From assembly GCA_018240465.1 (NCBI GenBank), contig JAFEFS010000076.1, positions 1-47,579 on the forward strand: a stretch of 47,579 bases of DNA. The letters are read 5' to 3'. Source of the stretch: Pseudomonadota bacterium (GTDB lineage: Bacteria; Pseudomonadota; Gammaproteobacteria; Xanthomonadales; Rhodanobacteraceae). Of the stretch, positions 25,396 to 35,484 are shown in pieces. The notes beneath the pieces were generated by a model. That model did no database searches, had not been told where the DNA came from, and was given only the letters and a program-made list of their open reading frames with translations. Numbering within the stretch: the stretch's first letter is position 1; each line of letters starts with the position of its first letter. The position numbers were made by a program, and so were the translations under genes.

Positions 25396-27120
25396 CTACT
25401 CGGCTTCGGCATCGACGTTCTTTTGCGGCGCCGGCACGTTGCCGCCGCGGCAGCTTTCATTCACCGCGTCGCTGCGGAACAGCCACCATTCGCGCCGGTT
25501 GGCGTGACCGACGTATCGCGCCTTGGTCTGGTCGACACACGGCGCCATCGCGTCGGCGAGGATGAAGATCCAGCGCGTGGCGGGCTGCTGTTCCTGCCAG
25601 CGGATCGCTTCGCCGAGTTGCAGGTGCGCCGGTTTGACGAAGCCGAACTCGGCGACGTCGCGGTCGGCCAGCAACAGGTTCTGCTCCTTCCACCCGACCA
25701 GCGCGAGCTGCGCATCGGCGCCGATCATCGCGCCGGCCTGGCGCATGAGCCCGCGCGCGGAACTCGAATCGTTGAGCAGCGGCGAGGCCCACAGCCCCCA
25801 GAGCAGCCACAGGCCGGCCAGACCCGCGACCAGACCGCGCGCCGCGCGCGCAAGGCGGAACCATGCGGCGCAGACCAGCAGCCATGCGCCGAGCGCGGTG
25901 AACAGGCCCCACAGCGCCGCGCCGCCACCGTCGAAACCGCGCTGTGCGGCGAGGTCGTTGGCAAATTTCCAGTGTCCCGACCAGGCATGCACTCCCGCCC
26001 CGGCCAGCAACGCGCCGAGTGCGACCAGCACGGCCAGCGCCAGCCAGCGGAACCAGCGCCGCTCGACGATCGCCGGCAGATACGGCGCGCAGGCCAGCAC
26101 GACCATGGGCAGCGCCGGCATGATGTACATGTCGCGCTTGCCCGCCGGAAAGCTGAAAAACGCGATCACCAGCACCGCCCAGGCCAACGGCAGCAGCACG
26201 CGTGCATCGCGCGCCCTGAGCGCGCGTGCCCATGCGGGCACGGTGCCGAACCAGGTCAGCCACAGCGGCATCCAACCGCTCAGAATGACACCGACGAAAT
26301 ACCAAGGCGGCTGCTGGTGGTCCCACGAATCGGTGTAGCGCGCGGCCGTCTGCTTGAACAGGATGTCGTGCAGATAGGCCTGATAGTCCGAGGAGGGATG
26401 CAGCCACACGGCGAGCGCCAGCGGTACCAGCCACAGTGCGATCGCGGCGAGCAGTGTGGCGAGGCCACCCGCCCAGCGCCAGGCGGCGCCCTTCGTCGTT
26501 GCAACGTGGTTCCAATGTGTACTTCGCGCAAAAACATACGGCACGAACAGCAGCAGCGCGAGCACGCCGACGCCCTTGGTGATCACGCCGAGGCCCGCGG
26601 CGAAGCAGCCGAGCCAGTAGGCGCGCCAGTCCGGTCCGAGCAGGAAATGGCGCAGCAGCCCGTAGTTCGCCAGGGTGATGAAGAACGTCACCGTCGGGTC
26701 GATCTGCGCGCGCTTGGCCTGGTAGACGAACTGGAACACGCAAAGCAGCGCGACGCCGGCGTACAACCCGGTGCGGTGGTCCCACAGCCGCCGCACGAGG
26801 TCGTAGACGAGCAACAGCGTGCCGAGCGCGGCAAGCAGCGAGGGCAGCAGGAAGGCGATGCGCCAGTTCCGCGTCAGCTCGAACGCGGCGGCCTGCATGG
26901 CCATGAACGCGGGCGGCTTGTCGGCGTAGATCTCGTGGCCGCGATGCGGGATCAGCCAGTCGCCCGAAGCGACCATCTGCTGCGCCGACAGCGCGAAGCG
27001 CGGCTCATCCGCCGGCCACGGATCGCGCAGGCCGATGCCGGCGCCGATCACGACGAGGGCGAACAGCACAAACAGCCACAGCTCGCGGCGACCTTGGGGG
27101 GTGTGAACTGCTGGAGTCAT
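25396..27120 (-). CDS. ArnT-like family 39 membrane glycosyltransferase
   Basis: A 574-residue polytopic protein with about 10-12 hydrophobic segments and the GT39/PMT-ArnT signature just after the first: WPADEPRFALSAQQMVASGDW, with the acidic pair D-E on the periplasmic loop, then YADKPPAF. Such enzymes move a sugar from an undecaprenyl-phosphate carrier to lipid A, protein or glycan on the periplasmic side. The C-terminal soluble tail (LALVGWKEQNLLLADRD) is also ArnT-like. L-Ara4N transfer to lipid A is one option, but no other arn genes are nearby, so the donor is unassigned. ATG 27120 is used; the frame is open upstream to 27189. Confidence 0.85.
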   Translation of the reverse strand: MTPAVHTPQGRRELWLFVLFALVVIGAGIGLRDPWPADEPRFALSAQQMVASGDWLIPHRGHEIYADKPPAFMAMQAAAFELTRNWRIAFLLPSLLAALGTLLLVYDLVRRLWDHRTGLYAGVALLCVFQFVYQAKRAQIDPTVTFFITLANYGLLRHFLLGPDWRAYWLGCFAAGLGVITKGVGVLALLLFVPYVFARSTHWNHVATTKGAAWRWAGGLATLLAAIALWLVPLALAVWLHPSSDYQAYLHDILFKQTAARYTDSWDHQQPPWYFVGVILSGWMPLWLTWFGTVPAWARALRARDARVLLPLAWAVLVIAFFSFPAGKRDMYIMPALPMVVLACAPYLPAIVERRWFRWLALAVLVALGALLAGAGVHAWSGHWKFANDLAAQRGFDGGGAALWGLFTALGAWLLVCAAWFRLARAARGLVAGLAGLWLLWGLWASPLLNDSSSARGLMRQAGAMIGADAQLALVGWKEQNLLLADRDVAEFGFVKPAHLQLGEAIRWQEQQPATRWIFILADAMAPCVDQTKARYVGHANRREWWLFRSDAVNESCRGGNVPAPQKNVDAEAE

Positions 27121-27155
27121 CGGGTTGCTTCTGGCAGAGCAAAGAAAAAACCTGG

Positions 27156-27247
27156 CCGCGGATAACGCGGATGAGCACGGATAGAGCAAGAGCGAAGATA
27201 GATCAAGTTTCTTCCGCCTTGTCCGTGTTCATCCGCGAAATCCGTGG
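27156..27247. repeat. Imperfect 90-bp inverted repeat upstream of the ArnT-like gene
   Basis: The arm CGCGGATGAGCACGGA (27166-27181) pairs with TCCGTGTTCATCCGCG (27222-27237) with one mismatch. An outer pair CCGCGGAT (27156-27163) and ATCCGTGG (27240-27247), also with one mismatch, extends the palindrome. It lies in the gap between ntrY and the ArnT-like gene. The words resemble a dispersed intergenic repeat seen in several proteobacteria. There is no poly-T, so it is not an obvious terminator. Confidence 0.65.
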
Positions 27248-27267
27248 CGAAAACCGCCGAGTTTTTC

Positions 27268-29451
27268 TCACGCGACACCGTCGCGCGGCAGGCGCAGGGT
27301 GAACACGGCGCCGCCCTCGGCACGGTTTTCCGCGCGGATCGTGCCGCCGTGTTCCTCGACGATCTTCTTCGCCACGGCGAGACCGAGGCCGGTGCCTTTC
27401 ACCTTGCTCGTCGTGTACGGCTCGAACCAGCGCGCGTCGAAACCCTCGGGCAGGCCCGGGCCGTTGTCGGCGACGGCCAGCTCGACCCAGTGGCGGCCGC
27501 CTTCGTCGATCTCGCGCGTGATCACCTCGATATGCGGCTTGTGCTCGCCGGTCACGGCCTCGAGCGAATTCTTGATCAGGTTGTGCAACAACTGGCGCAG
27601 GCGCACGGCATCGGCGCGCAGGCTCGGATCGCTCGCGGCGAACTGCCGCGTGAGCTGGATGCGCTGGTCGTTCTCGTACAGGTCGACCACCTCGCCGGCA
27701 AGCACGTTGATCGACAGCGCACGCGCGTCGATCTGCGGTGGGCGCGCATAGTCGCCGAACGCGTTGACCATGGCCTTGAGCGCTTCGACCTGGTTGACGA
27801 TGGTCAGCGTCGCGCGGTCGAGCACTTCGGTCTCGTCGGGCGGCAGGCGGCCGATGAAGCGCCGGCGCAACCGCTCCGCCGCAAGCTGGATCGGGGTCAG
27901 CGGGTTCTTCACCTCGTGGGCGAGGCGGCGCGCGACCTCGGCCCAGGCCGCGTCGCGCTGGGCGCGGTTGAGCAGGGTCAGGTCGTCGAACACGGCGACG
28001 ATGCCGGCGTCCTCGCCGAGCATCGGCGAGAGTTCCGCGCCGCGCAGCATCAGCACGCGGCGTTCGTTGCCTTCCTCCAGCACGACCTCCTCGCGCCACT
28101 CGCGCGCGGCCTCGCGCATGTGCTTGAGGATCGGATCGATCAGCGGTGCGAGCGTCGGACGTTCGCTGCGCAGCACGCCGAGATGCTGGCCGACGTGACG
28201 CGAGAGCGGCAGGTCGAGAATCACCTCGGCCGCGTGGTTGGCGGTGCGCAGCACACCTTCGCGATCGAGGCCGAGCACGCCGGCGGACAGGCGCTCGAGC
28301 ACGGCCCTCAGGTAGGTGCGCTGGCTGTCCGTTTCCTGCGCGCTGCGGGCAAGGCGCGAACTGGCGCGCTCGAGCTCGCCCTGCATCTGCCCGAACGAGC
28401 GCGTGAGGAAGCCGAGTTCGTCGTCGCTGGCCACCGGCAGCGGCGTATCGTAACGGCCCGCGGCGACCGCGCGCGTCGCCGCGGCGAGGCGGCCGATCGG
28501 CGCCGTCAACCGGCGCGCAACGCCGAACGCGGTGAGCACGGCGAACAGCGCCGACAGCAGCAGGACGAAGGTCAGCACGAGGGTGAAGGTCAGCTTGAGC
28601 GAATCGCGCAGGAACTTCAGGCGCTGGAAGTCATAGCCAGCCTGCTCCACCGTCGCCATCAACGGCTGCATCTGCTCGGGTACCGGATACAGCGCCTGCA
28701 GCAGACGCGACGAGCTGCCGGTGGAGTCGGCGAGTGGCAGCACCACGCGCAGCTTGAGCAACCCCGGCTCGCCGAGCGGTTCGGCCACGGCGTAGCGGCC
28801 GGTGCTCCGAAGCTGGATCAGCGCGTTCGCATCCGGATAGACCGCATCGAGGAAGCGCGGATCGGAACCGGCATTGGCGAGCACCTGGCGGTTGTCGCCG
28901 AATACCACGAGCTGGGTGATCGGCTGCGCATCGAGCGCGGTGTTGAGGCGCTGCTGCAGCTCGGCGTCGGGCAGGTTGGCGAGGTCGCGCGCGATGTTCG
29001 CGGCGCCAGCCTCGGCCGCGCGCAGGTGTTCGTCGAGATAGGCCTTGCCCACGCCGAGTGCGGCGGACAGACCTTGTTCGAGGCGCGCATTGAACCAGGT
29101 GTCGATCGTGGCGTTGAGGAAGTAGAGCGAAAACCCGTAAACCACCAGCACCGGCGGCACCGCCAGCGCGATCAGCATGAGCAGCCAGCGCCGCGTCAGA
29201 CGCGCACCGGGCACGGCGCCACGCAGTTCGCGCGACAGCCGCAACAGGCGCTGCGCGATGATCGCGACCAGCACGACCAGCGCCAGCGCCGATGCACCGA
29301 GCACCCACGGGTAGTAGCGCCCGAGGCGGTTGGTGTCGCTCGCCGCGTCGCGCGCGAGCAGCAACGTCGCCGCGAGCAGGGCGGCGATGGCCAGCGCGGG
29401 CAGCACGCGCCGCGCGATCAGGCTCAGCGCGTGCCGGGTCTGGCCTGCCAT
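27268..29451 (-). CDS. ntrY: NtrY-like sensor histidine kinase
   Basis: A 727-residue membrane kinase. Membrane segments at about 13-33, 47-67, 88-112 and 286-309 bracket a periplasmic region of about 175 residues. A HAMP domain (about 308-360), a PAS domain ([21 protein letters not shown] to about 490) and the kinase core follow. H512 in [20 protein letters not shown] is the phosphorylated residue, then [15 protein letters not shown] (N box), VADNGPGLP and [12 protein letters not shown]. This is the NtrY plan. It overlaps the upstream DUF4390 gene by 28 bp, so the two are probably translated together. The expected partner ntrX is displaced downstream. Confidence 0.9.
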   Translation of the reverse strand: MAGQTRHALSLIARRVLPALAIAALLAATLLLARDAASDTNRLGRYYPWVLGASALALVVLVAIIAQRLLRLSRELRGAVPGARLTRRWLLMLIALAVPPVLVVYGFSLYFLNATIDTWFNARLEQGLSAALGVGKAYLDEHLRAAEAGAANIARDLANLPDAELQQRLNTALDAQPITQLVVFGDNRQVLANAGSDPRFLDAVYPDANALIQLRSTGRYAVAEPLGEPGLLKLRVVLPLADSTGSSSRLLQALYPVPEQMQPLMATVEQAGYDFQRLKFLRDSLKLTFTLVLTFVLLLSALFAVLTAFGVARRLTAPIGRLAAATRAVAAGRYDTPLPVASDDELGFLTRSFGQMQGELERASSRLARSAQETDSQRTYLRAVLERLSAGVLGLDREGVLRTANHAAEVILDLPLSRHVGQHLGVLRSERPTLAPLIDPILKHMREAAREWREEVVLEEGNERRVLMLRGAELSPMLGEDAGIVAVFDDLTLLNRAQRDAAWAEVARRLAHEVKNPLTPIQLAAERLRRRFIGRLPPDETEVLDRATLTIVNQVEALKAMVNAFGDYARPPQIDARALSINVLAGEVVDLYENDQRIQLTRQFAASDPSLRADAVRLRQLLHNLIKNSLEAVTGEHKPHIEVITREIDEGGRHWVELAVADNGPGLPEGFDARWFEPYTTSKVKGTGLGLAVAKKIVEEHGGTIRAENRAEGGAVFTLRLPRDGVA

Positions 29452-29999
29452 GCGTAGTTTCCGGTGGAGAGGCGCCAGTCCGCATCGATCAGCGCCGGCA
29501 GGCGCAGCGCGCCCGGCAGGGCATCACGTTCGAGGTCGATGCGCAGCACATAGCGCTGCGCCGCTGCCGCGACCAGCGTCGGATCGAGCGGCAGACGCAG
29601 GTCGGCGAGTGCGGCAATGACCAACGCGCGCACGGCATAGCTGCGCGTCTGCGTGCCGCCGTGTGCCGCGTCGGGATCGCGCAGCTGGTACTGGCGCGTC
29701 AGCGGGAAATAGCGCAACTCGCGGCGCCAGCGCTGCGTGGCAAGCTCGGCCCGCAGACCGAGCTTGCCGGGCGCCTGCGCCGAAAGCCGGATGTCGAACA
29801 CGAGCGGGATGCCGTGGTCCAGGCCGTCGAGCAAGGTTTCGCTCGGCTGCCAGTCGAGTTGCGCACTGAGCACGCCGTCGGCGACCGCGGCCTCGCGCAC
29901 GCCGAAGCGCACGCCGTCGCCCGTGCGCGCGCAGGCGCCGGCCAGCGCCGCGAGCATGACGGGAAAAAGTATATTAATGAACTTTTTCCAGAATGGCAT
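29424..29999 (-). CDS. DUF4390 exported protein
   Basis: A 191-residue protein with a membrane-type start ([22 protein letters not shown]), either a signal peptide or an imperfect lipobox ending at the cysteine. The body ([50 protein letters not shown]) matches the DUF4390 family that regularly lies between rsmB and ntrY in beta- and gammaproteobacteria. The function is unknown. It overlaps rsmB by 26 bp upstream and ntrY by 28 bp downstream. ATG 29957 is an alternative start. A short perfect hairpin lies across its start region (29962-29989). Confidence 0.82.
   Translation of the reverse strand: MPFWKKFINILFPVMLAALAGACARTGDGVRFGVREAAVADGVLSAQLDWQPSETLLDGLDHGIPLVFDIRLSAQAPGKLGLRAELATQRWRRELRYFPLTRQYQLRDPDAAHGGTQTRSYAVRALVIAALADLRLPLDPTLVAAAAQRYVLRIDLERDALPGALRLPALIDADWRLSTGNYAWQARPGTR
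29962..29989 (-). promoter_or_regulatory. Hairpin over the rsmB-DUF4390 junction
   Basis: GGAAAAAGT at 29962-29970 is exactly complementary to ACTTTTTCC at 29981-29989, with a 10-nt AT-rich loop. It covers the end of rsmB and codons 4-13 of the overlapping DUF4390 frame. It could attenuate or couple translation, but it could also be chance in an AT-rich spot. Confidence 0.35.
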
Positions 30000-31293
30000 A
30001 GTAGAATCCGTCCATGCCGCGCTCCCCCGGCAGGTTCTGCGCGCCGCCCGCGCCGGGCCGACGCCATCCGGGCGGCGCGACATCGAGCGCACGCGCGCCG
30101 GCATGGCGCGCGAGGAAGCGCTCGATCTGGCCCGCGTTCTCGTCCGCGAGCACGGAACACGTTGCATAGACTAAGCGCCCGCGCGGTCCGAGCAAAGGCC
30201 AGAGTGCGTCGAGGATGCGCGCTTGCCCGGCGACCAGGTGCGTGATGTCGACCGCGCGCCGGTGCAGCTTGATGTCGGGCTGGCGGCGCACGATGCCGGT
30301 CGCCGAGCACGGCGCGTCGATGAGGATGCGGTCGAACGGCTTGCCATCCCACCACGCCGCGGGCGCGGCTGCGTCGCCGCCGCGGGTTTCCGCGGCGAGG
30401 CCCAGGCGGGCGAGGTTTTCGGCGACGCGGGCCAGGCGGCGCGCATCGCTGTCGAGCGCGACCAGGCGCACCTCGGCGCTTTCGAGAATGTGCGCGGACT
30501 TGCCGCCCGGTGCGGCGCAGGCATCGAGCACACGCTGGCCGGCGGCAAGATCGAGCAGGCCTGCGGCGAATTGCGCCGCGCCGTCCTGGACGGAAAATGC
30601 ACCTTCGGCGTAGCCGGGCAGGCGGGTCACATCGACGCTGTGCGCAAGCACAATGGCCTGGTCGTGTCCGGCGACCGCCTGCGCCTCGACGCCCGCTTGG
30701 GCAAAGCGCGCGAGCAATTCCTCGCGCTGCGCCCGGCGCCGGTTGACACGCAGCCACAACGGCGCCTGCGCGTTGTCGGCGGCGACGATGGCGTCGGCCG
30801 CGTCGGGCCAATCGTGGGCGAGCGCGTCGAGCAGCCAGCGCGGATGCGCGCTGCGCGCGACCGGGTCGGCATCCAGTTGCGCGAGCAGATTGTCGCGCTC
30901 GCGCAGCCAGCGTCGCAACAGCGCGTTGATCAGTCCGGCGAATTTCGGTTTGCGCAACGCGCGCACGGCATCGACCGTCGCCGCGACGGCCGCGTACTCG
31001 GGCTGGTGCAGCACGTCGAGCTGGACCAGGCCCAGCAGCGCCAGCGCATGCACATCCGCTTCGCGCTCGCGCAGCGACCGTTCGAGCAGACGCTCGAGCG
31101 CCGCGTCGTAGCGCAGCCACCAGCGCGCGCCCTCGTGCAGCAGGCTCGAGAGCAGGGCGCGGTCGCGCGCATCGGTCAGGCGTGGCGCGGTCGCGGTGAA
31201 CACCGCGCGCAGCGATTCGCCGCGCACGACACGCGCGAGCGCCTGTGCGGCCAGCGCGCGCGCGTTCGCCGGCGCGGTTGCGGCCGCCTTCAT
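29974..31293 (-). CDS. rsmB: 16S rRNA (cytosine-967-C5)-methyltransferase
   Basis: A 439-residue enzyme that methylates C967 of 16S rRNA with SAM. The N-terminal 140 residues are the NusB-like RNA-binding domain ([33 protein letters not shown]). The catalytic part shows [13 protein letters not shown] (256-268) for SAM, and the two cysteines of the family: C329 in DAPCSATG and C379 in YATCSV, the latter the usual nucleophile. ATG 31293 overlaps the fmt stop by 4 bp (ATGA), so fmt and rsmB are coupled, as in many proteobacteria. Confidence 0.95.
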   Translation of the reverse strand: MKAAATAPANARALAAQALARVVRGESLRAVFTATAPRLTDARDRALLSSLLHEGARWWLRYDAALERLLERSLREREADVHALALLGLVQLDVLHQPEYAAVAATVDAVRALRKPKFAGLINALLRRWLRERDNLLAQLDADPVARSAHPRWLLDALAHDWPDAADAIVAADNAQAPLWLRVNRRRAQREELLARFAQAGVEAQAVAGHDQAIVLAHSVDVTRLPGYAEGAFSVQDGAAQFAAGLLDLAAGQRVLDACAAPGGKSAHILESAEVRLVALDSDARRLARVAENLARLGLAAETRGGDAAAPAAWWDGKPFDRILIDAPCSATGIVRRQPDIKLHRRAVDITHLVAGQARILDALWPLLGPRGRLVYATCSVLADENAGQIERFLARHAGARALDVAPPGWRRPGAGGAQNLPGERGMDGFYYAILEKVH

Positions 31294-32237
31294 GGCACCG
31301 CAGCGCGCTTGAGTTCGGGGCGCGCGTTGACATAGTCAGCCGCGGCGATGCGCCGGCCGCCGGCGCGCTGCACTTCGAGCAAGCGCAACACGCCGTCAGC
31401 GCAGGCGACATCGATGCCCTCGCGCGTGGCGGCGAGAATATCCCCGGCGTCCCGAGTCCCGGGCCCCAAGTCCCGGTGCTCCGCGCGCCAGACGCGCAGC
31501 GCTTCCCCTGCGACGACGGCTTCGGCAACCGGCCATGGATCGAACGCGCGCACCTTGCGTGCGAGGGCGGTGGCCGGTTCGTTCCAGTCCAGTCGCGCCT
31601 CCGCCTTGTCGAGCTTGTGCGCGTAGACGACGCCGTCTTCGGGCTGCGGCGTCGCCGCCAGTGGCGCGCCGTCAACGAGGTGATCCAGGCCTTCGCCGAG
31701 CACGCCCGCGCCGAGCGCGGCGAGCTTGTCATGCAGACTGCCGCCAGTGTCGGCGGGCGCGATCGGGATCGCCCGGCGCAGCAGCACCGGGCCGGTGTCG
31801 AGACCCGCCTCCATCTGCATGAGGCAGACGCCGGTTTCGTTGTCTCCGGCCAGGATCGCGCGCTGGATCGGCGCCGCGCCGCGCCAGCGCGGCAGCAGCG
31901 AGGCATGCACGTTCCAGCAGCCGCGGTGTGGAATCGCGAGCACCTTGCGCGGCAGAATCAGGCCGTAGGCAACGACGACGAGGAGGTCGGGAGCGAGGGT
32001 GGCGAGACGCGCGCGCGCGGCGGCGTCCTTGAATTGTTCCGGTTGCTCGACCGGCAGGCCGAAATCAAGCGCGGCCTGCTTGACCGGGCTCGGCGTGAGC
32101 TTGCGCCCGCGTCCGGCCGGGCGGTCGGGCTGGGTGTAGACGGCCGCGATTTCGACGCCGTCGCGGCGGCAAGCGGCCAGATGCGGCACGGCGAAATCGG
32201 GCGTTCCGGCGAACACCACGCGCAGCGGACGGCTCAT
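31290..32237 (-). CDS. fmt: Methionyl-tRNA formyltransferase
   Basis: A 315-residue enzyme that formylates initiator Met-tRNA using 10-formyl-THF. Catalytic residues N109, H111 and D147 are seen in [15 protein letters not shown] and the LDTGPVLLR block. The C-terminal OB fold follows ([11 protein letters not shown] at the end). It starts 10 bp after def, and def-fmt-rsmB is the common operon. A repeat of GAGTCCCGG type (31449-31478) is read through in frame near the C-terminal domain ([11 protein letters not shown]) without lengthening the protein much. Confidence 0.95.
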   Translation of the reverse strand: MSRPLRVVFAGTPDFAVPHLAACRRDGVEIAAVYTQPDRPAGRGRKLTPSPVKQAALDFGLPVEQPEQFKDAAARARLATLAPDLLVVVAYGLILPRKVLAIPHRGCWNVHASLLPRWRGAAPIQRAILAGDNETGVCLMQMEAGLDTGPVLLRRAIPIAPADTGGSLHDKLAALGAGVLGEGLDHLVDGAPLAATPQPEDGVVYAHKLDKAEARLDWNEPATALARKVRAFDPWPVAEAVVAGEALRVWRAEHRDLGPGTRDAGDILAATREGIDVACADGVLRLLEVQRAGGRRIAAADYVNARPELKRAAVP

Positions 32238-32247
32238 GGCGGCGGTT

Positions 32248-32754
32248 TCAGCCCGCCGCTGCGCGGCGCTGCTTTTCCAGCTTCTTGCGCACCAGTTCGC
32301 GTTTCAGCGGCGAGAGGTAGTCGACAAACAACTTGCCGACCAAGTGGTCCATCTCGTGCTGGATGCAGATCGCGAGCAGGCCGTCGGCCTCGAAGCTCTG
32401 CGCCTGGCCGTGGCGGTCCAGCGCTTCGACCGTGATGCGGTCGGCGCGATCGACGTCGGCAAAGATCCCGGGCACCGACAGGCAGCCCTCCTGGTAGGTC
32501 CGGGAGCCGGCACTGGCCACGATCGCCGGATTGACCAGTACCATCGGCGCATTCTTTTCCTCGGACACATCGAGTACGAGCAGTTGCCTGTGCACGTTGA
32601 CCTGGCTTGCGGCGAGGCCGATCCCGGGCGCCGCGTACATGGTCGCGAACATGTCGTCGATCAGGGTCTGCAGCGCCGCATCGAACACGGTCACGGGCTG
32701 CGCCTTGGTGCGCAGGCGCGGATCGGGGTATTCGAGGATCGGGAGCAGACTCAT
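32248..32754 (-). CDS. def: Peptide deformylase
   Basis: A 168-residue iron-dependent enzyme that removes the N-formyl group from nascent proteins. All three motifs are intact: GIGLAASQV (44-52), EGCLSVPG (89-96, metal ligand C91) and QHEMDHL (132-138, ligands H133 and H137, catalytic E134). Length and order fit the typical bacterial type. It is the first gene of the def-fmt-rsmB-DUF4390-ntrY run and is divergent from the LysM protein. Confidence 0.96.
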   Translation of the reverse strand: MSLLPILEYPDPRLRTKAQPVTVFDAALQTLIDDMFATMYAAPGIGLAASQVNVHRQLLVLDVSEEKNAPMVLVNPAIVASAGSRTYQEGCLSVPGIFADVDRADRITVEALDRHGQAQSFEADGLLAICIQHEMDHLVGKLFVDYLSPLKRELVRKKLEKQRRAAAG

Positions 32755-32830
32755 GGCCGGAAAATCGGGAATTCGGGGAGAAAGTATACGTCAATGTGCA
32801 TGTCGCCACGATCTTGCGTGCCGCGTCGCG

Positions 32831-32858
32831 TTTCACCGGAAGTATTTTCCTCTACACT
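32831..32858 (+). promoter_or_regulatory. Candidate promoter of the LysM-dprA unit
   Basis: TTTCAC (32831-32836) and TACACT (32853-32858) are separated by 16 bp and sit 33 bp before the LysM protein ATG, within the 136-bp gap divergent from def. The match to sigma-70 consensus is partial. Confidence 0.35.
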
Positions 32859-32890
32859 CTGCGGACCTCGGGGGACAACGGGTATCCACC

Positions 32891-34072
32891 ATGCTGAAGA
32901 AGCTGCCTGCGATTTTTGCCGGACTCGCGCTGACCGTGGTCGCCTACGCGGCAACGGTCGAACTCAAGCCCGGCCATCCGGACACCTACGTCGTGCGCCG
33001 CGGCGACACGCTCTGGGGCATTGCCGGCAAGTTCCTCAAGAAACCCTGGCAATGGCCCGAGGTATGGCAGGCCAACGGCCAGATCAAGAACCCGCACCTG
33101 ATCTTCCCCGGCGACGTGATCAACCTCGCCTATCTCAATGGTCCGCGTCTGAACAATGCCGGCGGTCCGCATGCGCGCGTCGAACAGCTCGAGGACGCGG
33201 TAAAACCGATCGCCCTCGAACGCATCGACAAGTTCTTGAAGCGTACGCGCATCATCGGCGAGGATCAGTTCAGGACCGCCCCGCACGTGGTCGGCGCCGA
33301 GGAAGCGCACCTGCGCGCGACCCCGGGCCAGCTCGTCTACGTACGCGGCCTCGACGCGCAGCCTGGTGACCAGCTCGCGATCGTGCGCCCACTCGGGCGC
33401 TACTATGAAGTCGTGCCGAAGGACGGCGCGCCACAGCGCTTCTACCGCGATTCGACCGACGAGGCCAGCCGCGACCACGAGAACCGCGGCGACCTGATCT
33501 GGCACCACGGCCCGAACCAGTTCACCCTCTCCGGCAACGTCAAGTTCCTCGGCTACGAAGGTCTGCAAACCGGCACGGTGCGTGTCACCAAGGCGGGCAA
33601 TCCGGCTTCCGTGCTGTTGCTGAGTTCGGACATCGAGGTGGCGCCGGGCGATCTCGTCCTGCCGCTGGACGACAAACCCTACGACGCGCAGTACGTGCCG
33701 CATCCGCCCAAGCAGGTGCCGGCGGGCATGCGCGTGGTTGCGTTCACCGACACGATCGACCCGTCCGCCGGCATGGTTGCCGGTCGCGACCAGGTGCTCG
33801 CGCTGTCCCACGGTGCCGACGACGGCGTCGAGAACGGCCAGGTCTATTCGATCTTCCATCCAGGCGAGACGGTCAACGACAATTTCGACTATTCGCCGGA
33901 GAGCGCGAAGAAGTTCTTCCATCCCAAGGATGCGAAGGTGAAGTTGCCCGAGGAATACGTCGGCCACGTGATGATCTTCCGCACCTTCGACCATGTCAGC
34001 TACGGCCTGGTCATGGACGGCGTCAAACCGGTGCATCTGCGCGATCCGCTGTACGAGCCCGATCACCTTTAG
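32891..34072 (+). CDS. Exported LysM peptidoglycan-binding protein
   Basis: A 393-residue protein with a signal peptide (MLKKLPAIFAGLALTVVAYA), then a LysM domain at about 31-77 (TYVVRRGDTLWGIAGKFLKK, ending IFPGDVINL) that should bind peptidoglycan. The remaining 300 residues (with YYEVVPKDGAPQRFYRDSTD, GDLVLPLDD, MVAGRDQVLALSHGADDGVE) form the long uncharacterised region found in the LysM protein that precedes dprA in many gamma- and betaproteobacteria. It is likely periplasmic. It is followed after 77 bp by dprA. Confidence 0.9.
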   Translation: MLKKLPAIFAGLALTVVAYAATVELKPGHPDTYVVRRGDTLWGIAGKFLKKPWQWPEVWQANGQIKNPHLIFPGDVINLAYLNGPRLNNAGGPHARVEQLEDAVKPIALERIDKFLKRTRIIGEDQFRTAPHVVGAEEAHLRATPGQLVYVRGLDAQPGDQLAIVRPLGRYYEVVPKDGAPQRFYRDSTDEASRDHENRGDLIWHHGPNQFTLSGNVKFLGYEGLQTGTVRVTKAGNPASVLLLSSDIEVAPGDLVLPLDDKPYDAQYVPHPPKQVPAGMRVVAFTDTIDPSAGMVAGRDQVLALSHGADDGVENGQVYSIFHPGETVNDNFDYSPESAKKFFHPKDAKVKLPEEYVGHVMIFRTFDHVSYGLVMDGVKPVHLRDPLYEPDHL

Positions 34073-34083
34073 CCTTGCTGTGC

Positions 34084-34113
34084 CCGGCATTCCGGCAAAA
34101 GCCGGAATGCCGG
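34084..34113. repeat. Perfect 13-bp hairpin between LysM gene and dprA
   Basis: CCGGCATTCCGGC pairs without mismatch with GCCGGAATGCCGG around an AAAA loop. No T-run follows, so it is not a standard intrinsic terminator, although it could still stop or stabilise the LysM transcript. The composition resembles short dispersed palindromes common in this order. Confidence 0.65.
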
Positions 34114-34149
34114 CGCACGAGCCGCGTCGCCAAGGAAGAGGGCAGGTTC

Positions 34150-35292
34150 ATGTCCAGCGATCTTTCCTCCACGCAACTGCGTGCCTGGCTGGCCCTGTTG
34201 CGCGCGCCCGACCTCGGCGCCGCAGCCATCCGCACGCTGCTGGCGAAGCACGGCGACATCGCCAGCGCGCTGAAGCACGCGCGACGCGACGCGCCCGAGG
34301 AAGCCCGGAGCTGGCTTGCCGCGCCGGACGCCGCACGCCTCGACGCCGACGAAGCGTGGCTGGCACAACCCGGCCATCACCTGCTGACCTGCGACAGCGA
34401 CGACTTTCCGCTGCTGCTGCGCGACATCGGCAGCGCGCCCGCGGCACTGTTCGTCAGCGGCGATCCGACCCTGTTGTGGACGCCACAGATCGCGATCGTC
34501 GGCGCGCGCAGCGCAAGCACGGCCGGGCTTGCCAACGCGCGCGCGTTCGCCCGCGCTTTCGCGCTGGCCGGCAACACGGTGACCAGCGGCCTCGCCGAGG
34601 GTATCGACGGCGCAGCTCATGCGGCCACGCTCGACGCCGGCGGCAAAACCGTAGCCGTGCTCGGCACCGGCATCGACCTGGTCTATCCACGCCAGCACGC
34701 CGAGTTGGCCGCGCGCATCGCCGCGAGCGGCGCGCTGGTCAGTGAATTCCCGCCCGGCGTGCCGGGCCATCCCAAACATTTTCCGCGGCGCAACCGCATC
34801 ATCTCGGGGCTGAGTCTGGGTACGCTCGTGGTCGAGGCCAGCCTGAAATCGGGCTCGCTGACCACGGCGCGCTACGCCGCCGAGCAGGGCCGCGAAGTGT
34901 TCGCCCTGCCCGGATCGATCCACAACCCGCTCGCCCGCGGCTGCCACAAGCTGATCCGCGAGGGCGCGCGGCTGGTCGAAACCGCGACCGAAGTGCTGGA
35001 GGATCTGCGCGATGTCGGCGCCATCCTCGCCGATGGCCTGCGTGAACGCCTGGTCATGCTCGACGCCGGGGGCGGGCGCGGCGCGGTCGTGCAACACGGC
35101 GGCGAAGCGCGTGTCGACGACCCCGACTACGCCGCGCTGATGAAAGCGCTGGAGCACACGCCCGCGGCGCTGGACGAACTCGTCGAGCGCACCGGCCTGG
35201 CCGCTGCCGCACTGTCCTCGATGCTGCTCTTGCTCGAGCTCGACGGACTCGTTGTCGCCGAAAACGGGCGCTACGGGCGCACGCCGGCATAG
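34150..35292 (+). CDS. dprA: DNA processing protein DprA
   Basis: A 380-residue DprA/Smf protein, which loads RecA on incoming single-stranded DNA during natural transformation. Residues 1-75 are the SAM-like helical N-terminus (LRAWLALLRAPDLGAAAIRT). The Rossmann fold has IAIVGARSAS, GLAEGIDGAAHAATLD, VAVLGTGIDLVYP, LVSEFPPG and FPRRNRIISGLS. A C-terminal winged helix (DYAALMKALEHTPAALDELV onward) is the DML1-like domain. ATG 34150 has a GGAAGAGGG ribosome site. It lies between the LysM gene and topA, the standard neighbourhood. Confidence 0.94.
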   Translation: MSSDLSSTQLRAWLALLRAPDLGAAAIRTLLAKHGDIASALKHARRDAPEEARSWLAAPDAARLDADEAWLAQPGHHLLTCDSDDFPLLLRDIGSAPAALFVSGDPTLLWTPQIAIVGARSASTAGLANARAFARAFALAGNTVTSGLAEGIDGAAHAATLDAGGKTVAVLGTGIDLVYPRQHAELAARIAASGALVSEFPPGVPGHPKHFPRRNRIISGLSLGTLVVEASLKSGSLTTARYAAEQGREVFALPGSIHNPLARGCHKLIREGARLVETATEVLEDLRDVGAILADGLRERLVMLDAGGGRGAVVQHGGEARVDDPDYAALMKALEHTPAALDELVERTGLAAAALSSMLLLLELDGLVVAENGRYGRTPA

Positions 35293-35484
35293 ACCGCGAA
35301 CGGGTTCACAACACGCGGCGAAACCAGGCGGCTCGACGGGCTGAACTTGACAGCACGCCCTTTTGCGGGTTTGACTGAAAAAAGGGGTGCCGCGAAGCCG
35401 CGGCTCCGCAATTGCTTGAATTTCCTCCAGCCCGATCCATTTCTCCGCGTCGATACGGACGTGTCCGTGCCCGCGAAACAACCT

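Noticed and set aside
24238..27120. A complete L-Ara4N lipid A modification operon
   Set aside because: Only an ArnT-like enzyme is present; arnA, arnB, arnC and arnD-like genes are absent from the window.
23575..27165. A 1,196-codon open frame on the plus strand
   Set aside because: It overlaps four recognisable proteins in other frames and has a composition typical of an antisense shadow.
34084..34113. An intrinsic terminator after the LysM gene
   Set aside because: The hairpin is perfect but followed by CGCACGAG with no T-run, so it is listed as a repeat.
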